Below, one piece after another: positions 27,468 to 37,319 of a DNA stretch of 50,933 nt. The notes under the pieces were generated by a model, which saw only the letters and a list, made by a program, of their open reading frames with translations, was not told the DNA's origin and ran no database searches. The DNA is from Clostridia bacterium (GTDB taxonomy: Bacteria; Bacillota; Peptococcia; Peptococcales; SKKY01): assembly GCA_009930175.1 (NCBI GenBank), contig RZYW01000005.1, positions 1 to 50,933 of the forward strand. The letters are read 5' to 3'. The position numbers and the translations under genes were made by a program. Position 1 is the first letter of the stretch; each line of letters opens with the position of its first letter.

Positions 27468-28805
27468 TTGCAAAAGGTATACTTGCTGTCTCTGGGGTGC
27501 CCTAAAAATTTAATTGATTCAGAGAATATGCTTAAAATAATAAAAGATAATAAATTACAGGTTACAGAAAATCCTGAAGAAGCAGAGGTTGCAGTTGTTA
27601 ATACTTGTGCTTTTATTGGGGATGCTAAAGAAGAATCTGTGGACTGCATTCTCGAACTTGCAGACTTGAAACAAGAAAATTTAAAGCATCTTATAGTGAC
27701 AGGATGCTTAAGCCAAAGGTATTCTGATGAATTAATGAAAGAAATACCAGAAATTGACGGGATAATTGGAACAGGAAGATATGAAGACATAAATAAAATG
27801 ATTTTAGAGTTAAGAGAAAAAGAACAAAAGCTTAATTATGTTGATGATATAAAAAAATACAAAGAATATAAAGAATTGAAAAGAGAAAAAATTACACCAG
27901 ACCATTATGCTTATCTAAGGATTGCAGAAGGCTGTGACAATTTTTGTACCTATTGTATAATTCCGGGTATCAGAGGAAGTTACAGAAGCCGGAAAATTGA
28001 AGATATAAAAAATGAAGCACAGGAACTAGCACAAAAAGGTGTTAAAGAGTTAATAGTTATAGGTGAAGATATAACCTTTTATGGAAAAGATCTTTACGGT
28101 ACAACAATGCTTACAGAATTACTAAAAGAGCTTGTAAAGATTGAAGGTCTTCAAAGGATAAGACTTTTATATGCCTACCCAAATAATATAACTGAGGAAC
28201 TTCTTCAGCTAATGGCAAAAGAAGAAAAGATATGTAAATATCTTGATATGCCAGTTCAGCATATTTCCGACAGAATTCTTAAATTAATGGGAAGAAATAT
28301 TACTGGAAAAGAAATAAAAGAAATAATAAAAAGAGCCAGAGAACTAATGCCTGATATTGTTTTCAGAACAAGTCTGATTAGTGGTTTCCCTAATGAAACA
28401 GAGGAAGATCATAATGAGTTGCTTGAATTTGTGAAAGAATATAAAATAGAGAGGCTTGGAGTGTTCCCCTATTCAAAAGAAGAGGGAACCCCTGCATATA
28501 AATTAAAAAATCAAATTCCGGAAGAAATAAAAATTTCCCGAAGAAATGAACTAATGGAAGCTCAATATCTTAATGTATTAGATTATAACGAAAAGAGAAT
28601 TGGCCGAATTGAGAAGGTAATAATTGATGGATTTGACGGAATTTTCTTTGAAGGCAGAACCTGTGGCGAAGCAGTAGAAATAGACCCTGTTATTTTGGTG
28701 AAGTATGATGATTCAATTAAAGCAGGAGATATAATAAATTGCAGAATAATTCATGTAAATGATTATGATCTGGTAGGAGAGATGGAAAGTGAATTTGCCG
28801 AATAA
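27468..28805 (+). CDS. rimO: Ribosomal protein S12 methylthiotransferase RimO
   Basis: LGCPKNLIDSENM; radical SAM motif CDNFCTYCIIP; C-terminal TRAM. Confidence 0.95.
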   Translation: MQKVYLLSLGCPKNLIDSENMLKIIKDNKLQVTENPEEAEVAVVNTCAFIGDAKEESVDCILELADLKQENLKHLIVTGCLSQRYSDELMKEIPEIDGIIGTGRYEDINKMILELREKEQKLNYVDDIKKYKEYKELKREKITPDHYAYLRIAEGCDNFCTYCIIPGIRGSYRSRKIEDIKNEAQELAQKGVKELIVIGEDITFYGKDLYGTTMLTELLKELVKIEGLQRIRLLYAYPNNITEELLQLMAKEEKICKYLDMPVQHISDRILKLMGRNITGKEIKEIIKRARELMPDIVFRTSLISGFPNETEEDHNELLEFVKEYKIERLGVFPYSKEEGTPAYKLKNQIPEEIKISRRNELMEAQYLNVLDYNEKRIGRIEKVIIDGFDGIFFEGRTCGEAVEIDPVILVKYDDSIKAGDIINCRIIHVNDYDLVGEMESEFAE

Positions 28806-29334
28806 ACTTACCCTGGGCAGAATTTTTTTGATTCCAGTTTTTATGTTTTTTTTACTGGTAAAAATCACTTATGGTAAATATTTAGCTGCCTTTATTTTTA
28901 TACTTGCAGCAAGCACAGACGGTCTTGATGGTTATATTGCCAGAAAGAGAAAGCAAATAACTAATTTTGGTAAAATTATGGACCCTCTTGCAGATAAATT
29001 ATTAGTGACAGCAGCATTGGTATCTTTGGTACAACTTGGGGAAATCAGTGCATGGCCTGCATTTATTATTTTAGGCAGAGAATTTGCAATAACAGGTCTC
29101 AGAAGCGTAGCAGCAGCAGAGGGAGTTGTAGTATCTGCCAGTTATCTTGGAAAAGTAAAAACTGTAACACAAATTATTGCTATCTCTTTAATTTTACTTG
29201 AGGATTTTTATATTAAATATATAAATTTCCCAATTGGTGAGGCCTTTTTGTATATCGCCCTGTTTTTCACCATATGGTCTGGTGTTGACTATGTAAGAAA
29301 ATTAAATACTAAGATTAAAATTGATGATATTTAA
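28789..29334 (+). CDS. pgsA: CDP-diacylglycerol--glycerol-3-phosphate 3-phosphatidyltransferase
   Basis: CDP-alcohol phosphotransferase motif STDGLDGYIARKRKQITNFGKIMDPLADKLL. Confidence 0.95.
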   Translation: MNLPNKLTLGRIFLIPVFMFFLLVKITYGKYLAAFIFILAASTDGLDGYIARKRKQITNFGKIMDPLADKLLVTAALVSLVQLGEISAWPAFIILGREFAITGLRSVAAAEGVVVSASYLGKVKTVTQIIAISLILLEDFYIKYINFPIGEAFLYIALFFTIWSGVDYVRKLNTKIKIDDI

Positions 29335-29353
29335 TTAAAGGAGAGATTTAAAA

Positions 29354-29452
29354 ATGGATCCAGTAAAAAAAGATTGGTTGTATCTTATAATCGGAATTTT
29401 TGTTGGGGTAATTTCAATAAGGTTCCTAATGAGTTTATTTAATATAGGATAA
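29354..29452 (+). CDS. 32-aa putative single-TM protein (MDPVKKDWLYLIIGIFVGVISIRFLMSLFNIG)
   Basis: AAAGGAGAG RBS, ATG, hydrophobic segment, own terminator; absent from ORF track. Confidence 0.6.
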   Translation: MDPVKKDWLYLIIGIFVGVISIRFLMSLFNIG

Positions 29453-29455
29453 TTG

Positions 29456-29493
29456 GTCCCCGGTGTAGTTTAAATTACCCCGGGGATTTTTTT
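29456..29493 (+). terminator. TCCCCGG…CCGGGGAtttttt
   Basis: Stem plus T-tract. Confidence 0.8.
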
Positions 29494-29495
29494 AA

Positions 29496-29526
29496 AATAA
29501 AAAAACGCACCCCACGGATGCGCTGC
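29496..29526 (-). terminator. Minus-strand terminator (CGCATCC-gtg-GGGTGCGttttttt) after the tRNA-like gene
   Basis: Reverse complement of aaaaaaacgcaccccacggatgcg. Confidence 0.7.
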
Positions 29527-29534
29527 CACAAGGA

Positions 29535-29604
29535 AATTTGGAAAGGACTCGAACCTCCAACCTAGGTGCCACGAACCTAGATGATACCATTTCACTACAA
29601 AATT
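29535..29604 (-). tRNA. tRNA-like gene, apparent anticodon GTG (His) with deviations
   Basis: Minus strand: AATTTTG-TA-GTGA-AATGGTA-TCAT-C-TAGGT-TCGTGGC-ACCTA-GGTT-GGAGG-TTCGAGT-CCTTT-CCAAATT; canonical T-loop and D-loop GG, but C at position 33, a 6-67 mismatch and no encoded CCA. Confidence 0.55.
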
Positions 29605-29620
29605 CCTTCAGCTATTTGAT

Positions 29621-29650
29621 TAAATTATACCAGAAAACTATCATAATTAG
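29621..29650 (-). promoter_or_regulatory. Promoter for the tRNA-like gene (TTGCTA-N18-TATAAT on minus strand)
   Basis: Direct reading of reverse complement: TTGCTAATTATGATAGTTTTCTGGTATAAT. Confidence 0.5.
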
Positions 29651-29699
29651 CAATAAAAATGGTATTATAATTAAGATAAAAAATTCAAGGGAGATATTA

Positions 29700-30821
29700 A
29701 TGTATAAAAAAATTGTTTTAATACTTTTAACTTTAATGGTATTTAGTTTTTGTTCTGGAATTGCGATAGGATACGAAGAGATAGATGAATTTAATCTTTC
29801 GGAAGCTTATGCTAAAGGTAAGGTTCTTGAAATATATGAAGAAAAACTAGAACAGGAAATATCCGAAGGAATACTGGAAAATTATCAGAGAATACTGGTT
29901 GAAATTACCTCGGGAGATTTTAAAGGCAGAAAAGTTCAAATAGAAAATAGTTTTATCAATTCACCTGGATATGAAATTTATGTTCAGGAAGGAGATAAGG
30001 TTCTGCTTTCAGTCTTATATGATGATTCAGGATATCAAAAAGCATATGTCGTTGATTTTGTCAGAGATATATATATTTATCTCTTAATTGGAATATTTGT
30101 TCTTCTAATGCTTTTAATTGGCAGAAGTAAAGGATTGAAGGGCCTTATTTCTTTAGGTGTAACTTTTCTTGTAATATATAAAATTATGATTCCCCAAATA
30201 TTTGCAGGAAGAAGCCCGGTTCTAGTCACTATTCTTTCCTCTGTAGTTATTGCATTTATAACTTTTGCAATAGTAAGTGGTTTTACTAAAAAGTCTGTTT
30301 CTGCATTTTTAGGTACAGGAGCAGGATTAATTTTAGCTGCAGTTCTGGCAATGATAATCAGCAATGTGGCTAATCTTACAGGTTTAAGTACAGAGGAATC
30401 AAGAATGTTGTTTTATGTCCCTGAGTTTGCCGATTATAATATGAAGGGTATTTTGTTATCTGGAATAATACTTGGAGCTCTGGGAGCCGTAATGGATGTT
30501 TGTATGTCAATTGCTTCTAGTACTGAAGAAATAGCAAATGCCGGAGAAAATATGTCTTTTGCTCATTTATTTAAAGCAGGAATGAATGTAGGTAATGACG
30601 TTATGGGTACCATGACTAATACTTTAGTATTAGCTTATACTGGAGCTTCTTTACCCTTGTTGTTGTTACTGATGGCTTATGAGTTGCCTTTCCTTCATTT
30701 AATTAATTTTGAGATGCTTGCGGATGAAATAATCAGAGCTCTGATTGGAACAATTGCGCTGGTAGCTGCAATACCAATTACGGCTTTTATTTCTGCATTG
30801 CTTCTTAAACATAAATCTTAA
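29700..30821 (+). CDS. YibE/F-like membrane protein
   Basis: Multiple TMs; SGIILGALGAVMDVCMSIASSTEEI; ATG 29700 is the plausible start (the ORF track start runs through the tRNA antisense). Confidence 0.82.
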   Translation: MYKKIVLILLTLMVFSFCSGIAIGYEEIDEFNLSEAYAKGKVLEIYEEKLEQEISEGILENYQRILVEITSGDFKGRKVQIENSFINSPGYEIYVQEGDKVLLSVLYDDSGYQKAYVVDFVRDIYIYLLIGIFVLLMLLIGRSKGLKGLISLGVTFLVIYKIMIPQIFAGRSPVLVTILSSVVIAFITFAIVSGFTKKSVSAFLGTGAGLILAAVLAMIISNVANLTGLSTEESRMLFYVPEFADYNMKGILLSGIILGALGAVMDVCMSIASSTEEIANAGENMSFAHLFKAGMNVGNDVMGTMTNTLVLAYTGASLPLLLLLMAYELPFLHLINFEMLADEIIRALIGTIALVAAIPITAFISALLLKHKS

Positions 30822-30835
30822 CTGGGGTGTAAAAA

Positions 30836-31291
30836 ATGGAAAAAACTCTTTCATCTTCAAGCCAGGATTACCTAGAGGCTATATTGGAACTCTCAACAGA
30901 AAATAAGGGAGTAAGAGTTACAGATATAGCTAATAAACTTAATATTAAAAAAGCAAGTGTAACTCAGGCAATTAATATTTTGTCTGAGGAAGGTTTGGTT
31001 CTAAGAGAAAGGTATGGGCCTGTTTTTTTAACCACTAAAGGATTTGAAGAAGCAGAAAGAGTAAAAATAAAACACTCTCTATTAAAATATTTCTTTGAAA
31101 AAATATTAGGTGTTGAAAAAGAAATTGCTGAAAATGATGCTTGCCTAATTGAGCATTCACTAAGCGAAGAAACATTCTTATATTTTGCGGAGTTTTTAAA
31201 TAAAGAAGGATATCTTAGTGAATTTCCAAAGAAAAATAAATTAAAAGATATCATATTCAAAGATTACGGGGAAAAGTTTGACATTTTTTAA
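30836..31291 (+). CDS. DtxR/MntR-family metal-dependent transcriptional regulator
   Basis: SSSQDYLEAILELSTENKGVRVTDIANKLNIKKASVTQAINILSEEGLV. Confidence 0.85.
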   Translation: MEKTLSSSSQDYLEAILELSTENKGVRVTDIANKLNIKKASVTQAINILSEEGLVLRERYGPVFLTTKGFEEAERVKIKHSLLKYFFEKILGVEKEIAENDACLIEHSLSEETFLYFAEFLNKEGYLSEFPKKNKLKDIIFKDYGEKFDIF

Positions 31292-31324
31292 AATAGAAAT
31301 ATAATTTTCTTATAGCTAAATAAT

Positions 31325-31560
31325 AATTAAGCGTTGAAGAGGATACGTGCATTAAATAAACCTCCCAGAGATAGAAAACCTTGGCTGGAAGTTTTCTTAG
31401 GAAATATTTAATTCATACCACCTTGGAGCTGTTGTTTAAATAACAACCGCAGGTCTGCGTTATAGGCTTTTTGAGTGGTGCTATATGCTTTTTTATATGG
31501 TGCAATTTGGGTGGAACCGCGATACTTCTCGTCCCATTGGGATTGAGGGGTATTTTTATT
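31325..31560 (+). promoter_or_regulatory. T-box leader of thrS with terminator/antiterminator
   Basis: T-box GGGTGGAACCGCG at 31509-31521; terminator ATACTTCTCGTCCCattgGGGATTGAGGGGTATttttatttt; ACC triplets upstream are possible Thr specifiers. Confidence 0.88.
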
Positions 31561-31582
31561 TTACAGGAAAGGTGAGAAAAAA

Positions 31583-33493
31583 ATGATAAAAATTACATTA
31601 CCGGATGGTTCAGTAAGAGAGTTTGATCAAAATGTTGTAACTCCCTTTGAAGTAGCAGGAGATATAAGCAAAGGACTGCAAAAAAAATCTCTGGCAGCAA
31701 AAGTTGAAGGGAAAGTAGTAGATATGGATTTCCCTATAGAAAAAGATTCTGAGTTAAGTCTTCTTACTTTTGAAGACGAAGATGGAGAAGATACTTTTCG
31801 TCATAGTTCATCACATATTATGGCCCAGGCAGTAAAAAACCTTTTTCCAGGGACAAAAATAGCAATTGGACCAGCAATTAAAGATGGCTTCTATTATGAT
31901 TTTGATTCTGAACATGTTTTTACTCCAGAGGATCTTGAAAAAATAGAAAAAGAAATGGAAAGAATTGTTAAGGAAGATAATAAATTTGAAAGAAAAGAAA
32001 TGCCAAGATCTGAAGCTATAAAATTATTCCAGGAACTTGGAGAAGACTACAAGGTAGAGCTTATTAATGATCTTCCGGAAGATGCAAAAATCAGTATTTA
32101 TACTGACGGGGGCTTTACCGATCTTTGTGCCGGACCACATTTGCCTTCAACAGGTCATGTAAAAGCATTTAAACTTTTAAATGTTGCTGGTGCTTACTGG
32201 AGAGGTAATTCTGACAATAAAATGCTTCAAAGAATTTACGGAACATCTTTCCCAAAGAAAAGTGATCTTGAAAACTATTTAAATCTTCTTGAAGAAGCGA
32301 AGAAAAGAGATCACAGAAAACTTGGTCAGGAATTAGGATTGTTTACACTCATGGACGAGGGCCCTGGATTCCCATTCTTCCTTCCAAAGGGTACAAAAGT
32401 AAAAAATCTTCTTCTTCAGTATTGGAGAGAGATTCATGAAAGAGAAAATTATGTGGAAATTGAAACACCAATAATTCTTAATAAAAAGCTATGGGAAACA
32501 TCTGGTCACTGGGATCACTACAGAGATAATATGTATACCCTTAAAATTGATGAAGATGATTATGCTATTAAACCAATGAATTGCCCTGGTGCATTTATGG
32601 TTTATAGAAATGATTTACACTCATACAGAGAGTTTCCAATAAGACTTGGAGAGATTGGCAGAGTTCACCGCCATGAGTTATCTGGAGCATTGCATGGCTT
32701 AATGAGAGTTAGAGCTTTTACTCAGGATGATGCTCATATATTCATGCTTCCAGAGCAGATCAAAGATGAAATTAAGAATGTAGTAAACAAAATAGATGAG
32801 ATTTATGAAAAGTTTGGCTTCAAATATAGAATTGAATTATCTACAAGACCTGAAGATTCCATGGGTTCTGATGAAGATTGGGAAAATGCTGAAGCTTCTT
32901 TGAAAAAAGCTCTTGAAGAATTAGGGAAGCCTTTTACAATCAATGAAGGTGACGGAGCTTTCTATGGTCCAAAAATTGACTTTAAACTTGAAGACTGTCT
33001 TGGCAGAACTTGGCAGTGTGGAACCATTCAGCTTGATTTCCAAATGCCTCAGCGTTTTGACCTGACATATGTTGGCAAGGATAATGAGAAGCACCGTCCT
33101 ATCACAATACACACCGTAGCCTTTGGAAGTATTGAGAGATTTATTGGAATATTAATTGAACATTTTGCAGGAGCTTTCCCTGTTTGGCTGGCACCTGTGC
33201 AGGCAAAAATTTTAACATTAACAGATAAGCATAATGATTACGCAAATAAAGTCTATAACGAATTAAGAAAAGCAGGCATCAGAGCAGAGGTTGACAGCAG
33301 GAATGAAAAAATTGGATTTAAAATAAGAGAAGCTCAGTTACAAAAAGTTCCTTATATGCTGATCATTGGCGACAAAGAAGTTGAGAATGATGCTGTAGGA
33401 CTTAGAAAAAGAGGAGAAGGGGATCTTGGTGCACTTCCTCTTGGAGAGTTTAAAGAAAGAGTATTAAAGGAAACACAGGAAAGATCTTTATAA
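31583..33493 (+). CDS. thrS: Threonyl-tRNA synthetase
   Basis: TGS domain, RHSSSHIMAQA, class II motifs, …MNCPGAFMVYR…. Confidence 0.98.
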   Translation: MIKITLPDGSVREFDQNVVTPFEVAGDISKGLQKKSLAAKVEGKVVDMDFPIEKDSELSLLTFEDEDGEDTFRHSSSHIMAQAVKNLFPGTKIAIGPAIKDGFYYDFDSEHVFTPEDLEKIEKEMERIVKEDNKFERKEMPRSEAIKLFQELGEDYKVELINDLPEDAKISIYTDGGFTDLCAGPHLPSTGHVKAFKLLNVAGAYWRGNSDNKMLQRIYGTSFPKKSDLENYLNLLEEAKKRDHRKLGQELGLFTLMDEGPGFPFFLPKGTKVKNLLLQYWREIHERENYVEIETPIILNKKLWETSGHWDHYRDNMYTLKIDEDDYAIKPMNCPGAFMVYRNDLHSYREFPIRLGEIGRVHRHELSGALHGLMRVRAFTQDDAHIFMLPEQIKDEIKNVVNKIDEIYEKFGFKYRIELSTRPEDSMGSDEDWENAEASLKKALEELGKPFTINEGDGAFYGPKIDFKLEDCLGRTWQCGTIQLDFQMPQRFDLTYVGKDNEKHRPITIHTVAFGSIERFIGILIEHFAGAFPVWLAPVQAKILTLTDKHNDYANKVYNELRKAGIRAEVDSRNEKIGFKIREAQLQKVPYMLIIGDKEVENDAVGLRKRGEGDLGALPLGEFKERVLKETQERSL

Positions 33494-33567
33494 AAAATAA
33501 CTTAATGATCAATTCTTTTTTGGTTGTTTTATAAGGATTATTGTTGTATAATCTTATCTGATAAATA

Positions 33568-33775
33568 TAACCTCACTTTAAGAACTTGGTGAGGTAGAGG
33601 CGCGGTTTTTAACAGCCTTTAGGGGAGCCTGAGAAGCTTTGAAACTAAAGGGAAGGAAGGGCCGCCGAAGCAAATAATACACTCAAAATTATTTGCTGGG
33701 TCTGCAGAAAATATCTGCAGAACTGTCCCAATAAACATCCCGGTTTATTGGGTTGGGCTATCTCATTTGGGAAGT
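33568..33775 (+). promoter_or_regulatory. Lysine riboswitch (L box) upstream of an amino-acid ABC transporter
   Basis: GGTGAGGTAGAGGCGCGG…AGGGGAGCCTGAGAAGC…GGGAAGGAAGGGCCGCCGAAGC…CTGGGTCTGCAGA…ACTGTCCCAATA…GGGCTATCTC; followed by a terminator. Confidence 0.88.
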
Positions 33776-33804
33776 AGGGGTTTTGGGAGATATTGGATTT
33801 TTAA

Positions 33805-33832
33805 GGCCTGAGATTACCTCAGGTCTTTTTTT
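33805..33832 (+). terminator. GGCCTGAGATTACCTCAGGTCttttttt, expression-platform terminator
   Basis: Stem plus T-tract just before the ABC operon. Confidence 0.85.
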
Positions 33833-33870
33833 GTAAAAAAGAAAAAAACAAAAAAGGGAGAGGTTTAATA

Positions 33871-34695
33871 ATGAAGAAAAATTTAATATTGGCAATGGTT
33901 TTATTACTTGCTGTAGCAGTGCTGTTTACAGGTTGTGGTGGTAAAAAAGCAGATGCAGAAGTTGAAACATTCAAAGTAGGAATGGAAGCAGGTTACCCTC
34001 CATTCAACTGGACTCAGACTGGTGATGCAAACGGCGCTGTAAAAATTGACGGAAGCCCAGAGTTCGCTGGTGGTTACGATGTTGAGATAGCAAAGAAAAT
34101 TGCTGAAGGGTTAGGCAAAGAACTTGTAATAGTAAAAACTGAATGGGATGGTCTTGTACCAGCTCTTGTATCAGGAAAAATTGATGCAATAATCGCAGGT
34201 ATGTCACCAACTGCAGAACGTAAAGAAACAATTGATTTCTCAGACAATTACTATAAATCAGATTTGATTATGGTTGTTCTTAAAGATGGAGATTATGCTA
34301 ATGCTACATCAATTGCTGATTTTGCAGGAGCAAAAATTACTGCTCAATTAAACACTTTCCATTATTCTGTAATTGATCAAATTGAAGGCGTTGATAAAGA
34401 AACAGCAATGGACAATTTCCCTGCAATGAGAGTTGCTCTTGAGTCAGGCATGATTGATGGTTATGTTTCTGAGCGTCCAGAAGGAATTAGTGCACAGGCA
34501 GCAAATGATAAATTTATGGTAGTTGAGTTTACTGATGGATTTGCAACTTCTGATGATGATACAGCAATCGCTGTAGGTCTTCGTAAGGACAGTGAATTAA
34601 CTACAAAAATTAACGAAGTATTAGCAGGTATTTCTTTAGATGAACAAATTACAATTATGGAAGATGCAATAAAAAATCAACCTGCAGCAAACTAG
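33871..34695 (+). CDS. Amino-acid ABC transporter substrate-binding lipoprotein (predicted lysine)
   Basis: Lipobox LFTGCGG; SBP family 3 pattern; riboswitch context. Confidence 0.9.
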   Translation: MKKNLILAMVLLLAVAVLFTGCGGKKADAEVETFKVGMEAGYPPFNWTQTGDANGAVKIDGSPEFAGGYDVEIAKKIAEGLGKELVIVKTEWDGLVPALVSGKIDAIIAGMSPTAERKETIDFSDNYYKSDLIMVVLKDGDYANATSIADFAGAKITAQLNTFHYSVIDQIEGVDKETAMDNFPAMRVALESGMIDGYVSERPEGISAQAANDKFMVVEFTDGFATSDDDTAIAVGLRKDSELTTKINEVLAGISLDEQITIMEDAIKNQPAAN

Positions 34696-34702
34696 TAAAT
34701 TC

Positions 34703-34738
34703 CAACCGGCTGTATTTTTTAATACAGTCGGTTTAATT
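34703..34738 (+). terminator. AACCGGCTGTATT-ttttt-AATACAGTCGGTTT between SBP and permease genes
   Basis: Long near-perfect hairpin. Confidence 0.65.
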
Positions 34739-34757
34739 ACGCATAAGGAGGAAAAAC

Positions 34758-35486
34758 ATGACCCTTGAATGGTTGTTAAAGATATTTGTAGACAACTGGC
34801 CTATGTATTTGCGTGGCGCAGGGATTACTCTTTATATTGCTTTAACAGGTACCTTAATTGGTTCCTTTATTGGTTTGTTAATTGGAGTTATTCGGACAAT
34901 ACCAAAACCTGAAAAAGGAATAAAAAAAATAATCCTGAAATTAGTAAATATGTTTTTAACCGCATATATAGAATTTTTCAGAGGAACACCAATGATAGTT
35001 CAGGCCATGGTTATTTATTATGGTTCAGCTCTTGCATTTAATATTAATGTAGACAGACTTGTTGCAGCACTGTTCATTGTATCTATTAACACAGGTGCAT
35101 ATATGTCAGAAATCGTACGTGGTGGAATTATTTCCATTGATAAAGGTCAGTTTGAAGCTGCCCAGGCTATCGGAATGAATCATCTTCAGACTATGAAAAA
35201 TATAGTTCTTCCCCAGGTAATTAGAAATATTTTACCAGCTACGGGTAATGAATTTATTATTAATATAAAAGATACTTCTGTACTTAATGTTATTGCAGTA
35301 TCAGAACTATTTTTCCAAACAAAATCTATTGCAGGAAATAACTTTAGATATTTTGAGTCTTTCTTTGTTGCCTGTGTGATTTATTTAATTATGACATTGA
35401 CAGTTACATGGATTCTCAGATCTATTGAAAGAAAACTAGATGGACCAGATTCTTTCACACTAGGCGGGAACCAGATGCAAGTTTAA
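34758..35486 (+). CDS. Amino-acid ABC transporter permease
   Basis: HisM-type permease: EFFRGTPMIVQ…EAAQAIGMNHLQTMKNIVLPQVIRNILPATGNEFI. Confidence 0.93.
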   Translation: MTLEWLLKIFVDNWPMYLRGAGITLYIALTGTLIGSFIGLLIGVIRTIPKPEKGIKKIILKLVNMFLTAYIEFFRGTPMIVQAMVIYYGSALAFNINVDRLVAALFIVSINTGAYMSEIVRGGIISIDKGQFEAAQAIGMNHLQTMKNIVLPQVIRNILPATGNEFIINIKDTSVLNVIAVSELFFQTKSIAGNNFRYFESFFVACVIYLIMTLTVTWILRSIERKLDGPDSFTLGGNQMQV

Positions 35487-35514
35487 AAATAGAAACCTGC
35501 CCGGGAGGTGAATT

Positions 35515-36255
35515 ATGGAAAAGATAATAGAAGTTCAGCATTTAAGTAAATCCTTTGGAACTAATGAGGTGCTGAAAGATATTGATTTTGCAGTAAATAA
35601 GGGAGAAGTAGTATGTATTATCGGATCATCAGGATCTGGTAAGTCCACATTACTTAGATGCATTAATTTACTGGAGAAGCCAAGCGGAGGGCAAATAATT
35701 TATAAAGGCGAAAACATTCTTGACGATCAGCATGATATTTTTGAATATCGTACAAAATTAGGGATGGTTTTTCAGCAGTTTAATCTTTTTAATAATTTAA
35801 ATGTATTAGGAAATTGTGTTGTTGGACAGGTTAAGGTTCTTAAAAGGTCCAAAGAAGAAGCTGAAAAAGTAGCATTAAAATATTTAAAGGTCGTTGGAAT
35901 GGATCAATACGTAACCGCTAAACCAAAACAATTATCTGGAGGACAAAAACAACGTGTCGCTATTGCCCGCGCATTGTCAATGGAACCTGATGTTATGCTT
36001 TTTGATGAGCCTACATCTGCCTTGGACCCAGAAATGGTTGGTGAAGTACTCAAAGTAATGAAAACTCTTGTTGAAAGTGGGCTTACCATGCTGGTAGTAA
36101 CCCATGAAATGGGCTTTGCTAAAGAGGTTGCAGACAGAGTTGTTTTCATGGATAAAGGTGTTATTGAAGAAGAAGGACCACCGGAACAAATATTCAACAA
36201 TCCGAAGACGGAACGTACCAGAGAATTCTTAAAAAGAACACTTGAAAAAGAATAA
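35515..36255 (+). CDS. Amino-acid ABC transporter ATP-binding protein
   Basis: [47 protein letters not shown]. Confidence 0.96.
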   Translation: MEKIIEVQHLSKSFGTNEVLKDIDFAVNKGEVVCIIGSSGSGKSTLLRCINLLEKPSGGQIIYKGENILDDQHDIFEYRTKLGMVFQQFNLFNNLNVLGNCVVGQVKVLKRSKEEAEKVALKYLKVVGMDQYVTAKPKQLSGGQKQRVAIARALSMEPDVMLFDEPTSALDPEMVGEVLKVMKTLVESGLTMLVVTHEMGFAKEVADRVVFMDKGVIEEEGPPEQIFNNPKTERTREFLKRTLEKE

Positions 36256-36263
36256 TTGTATCA

Positions 36264-36300
36264 AGATATACAGAGAGGTAAATCCTCTCTGTTTTTTTAT
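36264..36300 (+). terminator. CAGAGAGG-taaat-CCTCTCTGttttttt
   Basis: Perfect 8-bp stem plus T-tract. Confidence 0.85.
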
Positions 36301-36373
36301 TGACTTTTTTAACCGTATAATTATAATTAAACATATAGGAATACTATGTCAAAAAAGAAAGGGGCTAATAAAT

Positions 36374-37309
36374 ATGAGAAAAATAGCCGGCAGTATAATT
36401 GATTTGATTGGAAATACACCATTGCTTGAACTTGAGAATTTTAGCATAAATAAAAAAATAGATAATAAAATTATTGCAAAGGTTGAATCTGCAAACCCTG
36501 GATCAAGCGTTAAAGACAGATTAGGTTTAGCTTTAATAAAAAGTGCTGAGGAAAAAGGAATATTAAAACCAGGATCAGTGATAATAGAACCTACAAGCGG
36601 GAATACTGGAATAGCATTAGCTTATATTTCAGCTGCAAGAGGTTACCGTTTAATTCTTACAATGCCTGAAACAATGAGCGTAGAAAGAAGAAATTTACTA
36701 AAGGCTTTTGGGGCAGAACTAGTTTTAACTCCAGGAAGTGAAGGAATGGCAGGGGCAATTTCGAAGGCAGAGGAACTTATTAAGGACATCCCTGGCTCTT
36801 ACATGCCTCAGCAATTTAATAATCCATCAAACCCAGAAATGCACTATAAAACAACTGGTCCAGAAATTTGGGAAGATACTGAAGGAAAAATTGATTATTT
36901 TGTAGCGGGAGTAGGTACAGGAGGTACTGTTTCCGGAGTTGCAAAATATTTAAAAGAAAAAAATCCAAATGTGAAAATTGTTGCCGTAGAGCCTGAGGAG
37001 TCAGCTGTTTTATCTGGAAAAGAAAAAGGTCCCCATAAAATCCAGGGGATTGGTGCAGGATTTGTTCCCTTGAATTTCAATAAGGACTTAATTGATGAGA
37101 TTATTCCAGTTTCAGATGATGCAGCTGCAGAAACATCTAGAACCCTTGCTAAAACCGAAGGACTCCTTGCAGGAATATCTTCAGGAGCAGCCTTGTATGC
37201 AGCATTAAAGATTAGTGAAAGAGAAGAAAATAAGGATTTGAAAATTGTTGTCCTGCTTCCAGATAGTGGTGAAAGATATCTTTCAACTGGTTTATTTGAC
37301 CAGGAGTAA
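36374..37309 (+). CDS. cysK: Cysteine synthase (O-acetylserine sulfhydrylase)
   Basis: [13 protein letters not shown] site [20 protein letters not shown] 36374 preferred (track starts at 36242). Confidence 0.95.
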   Translation: MRKIAGSIIDLIGNTPLLELENFSINKKIDNKIIAKVESANPGSSVKDRLGLALIKSAEEKGILKPGSVIIEPTSGNTGIALAYISAARGYRLILTMPETMSVERRNLLKAFGAELVLTPGSEGMAGAISKAEELIKDIPGSYMPQQFNNPSNPEMHYKTTGPEIWEDTEGKIDYFVAGVGTGGTVSGVAKYLKEKNPNVKIVAVEPEESAVLSGKEKGPHKIQGIGAGFVPLNFNKDLIDEIIPVSDDAAAETSRTLAKTEGLLAGISSGAALYAALKISEREENKDLKIVVLLPDSGERYLSTGLFDQE

Positions 37310-37319
37310 TTCTTAAGTT

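Noticed and set aside
29538-29699. N-terminal extension of the YibE/F ORF (MERTRTSNLGATNLDD…)
   Set aside because: Antisense of the tRNA-like gene; real start is ATG 29700
36242-36373. 44-aa N-terminal extension of cysK
   Set aside because: Spans the upstream terminator hairpin; conserved CysK start is at 36374 after an AAAGGGG RBS
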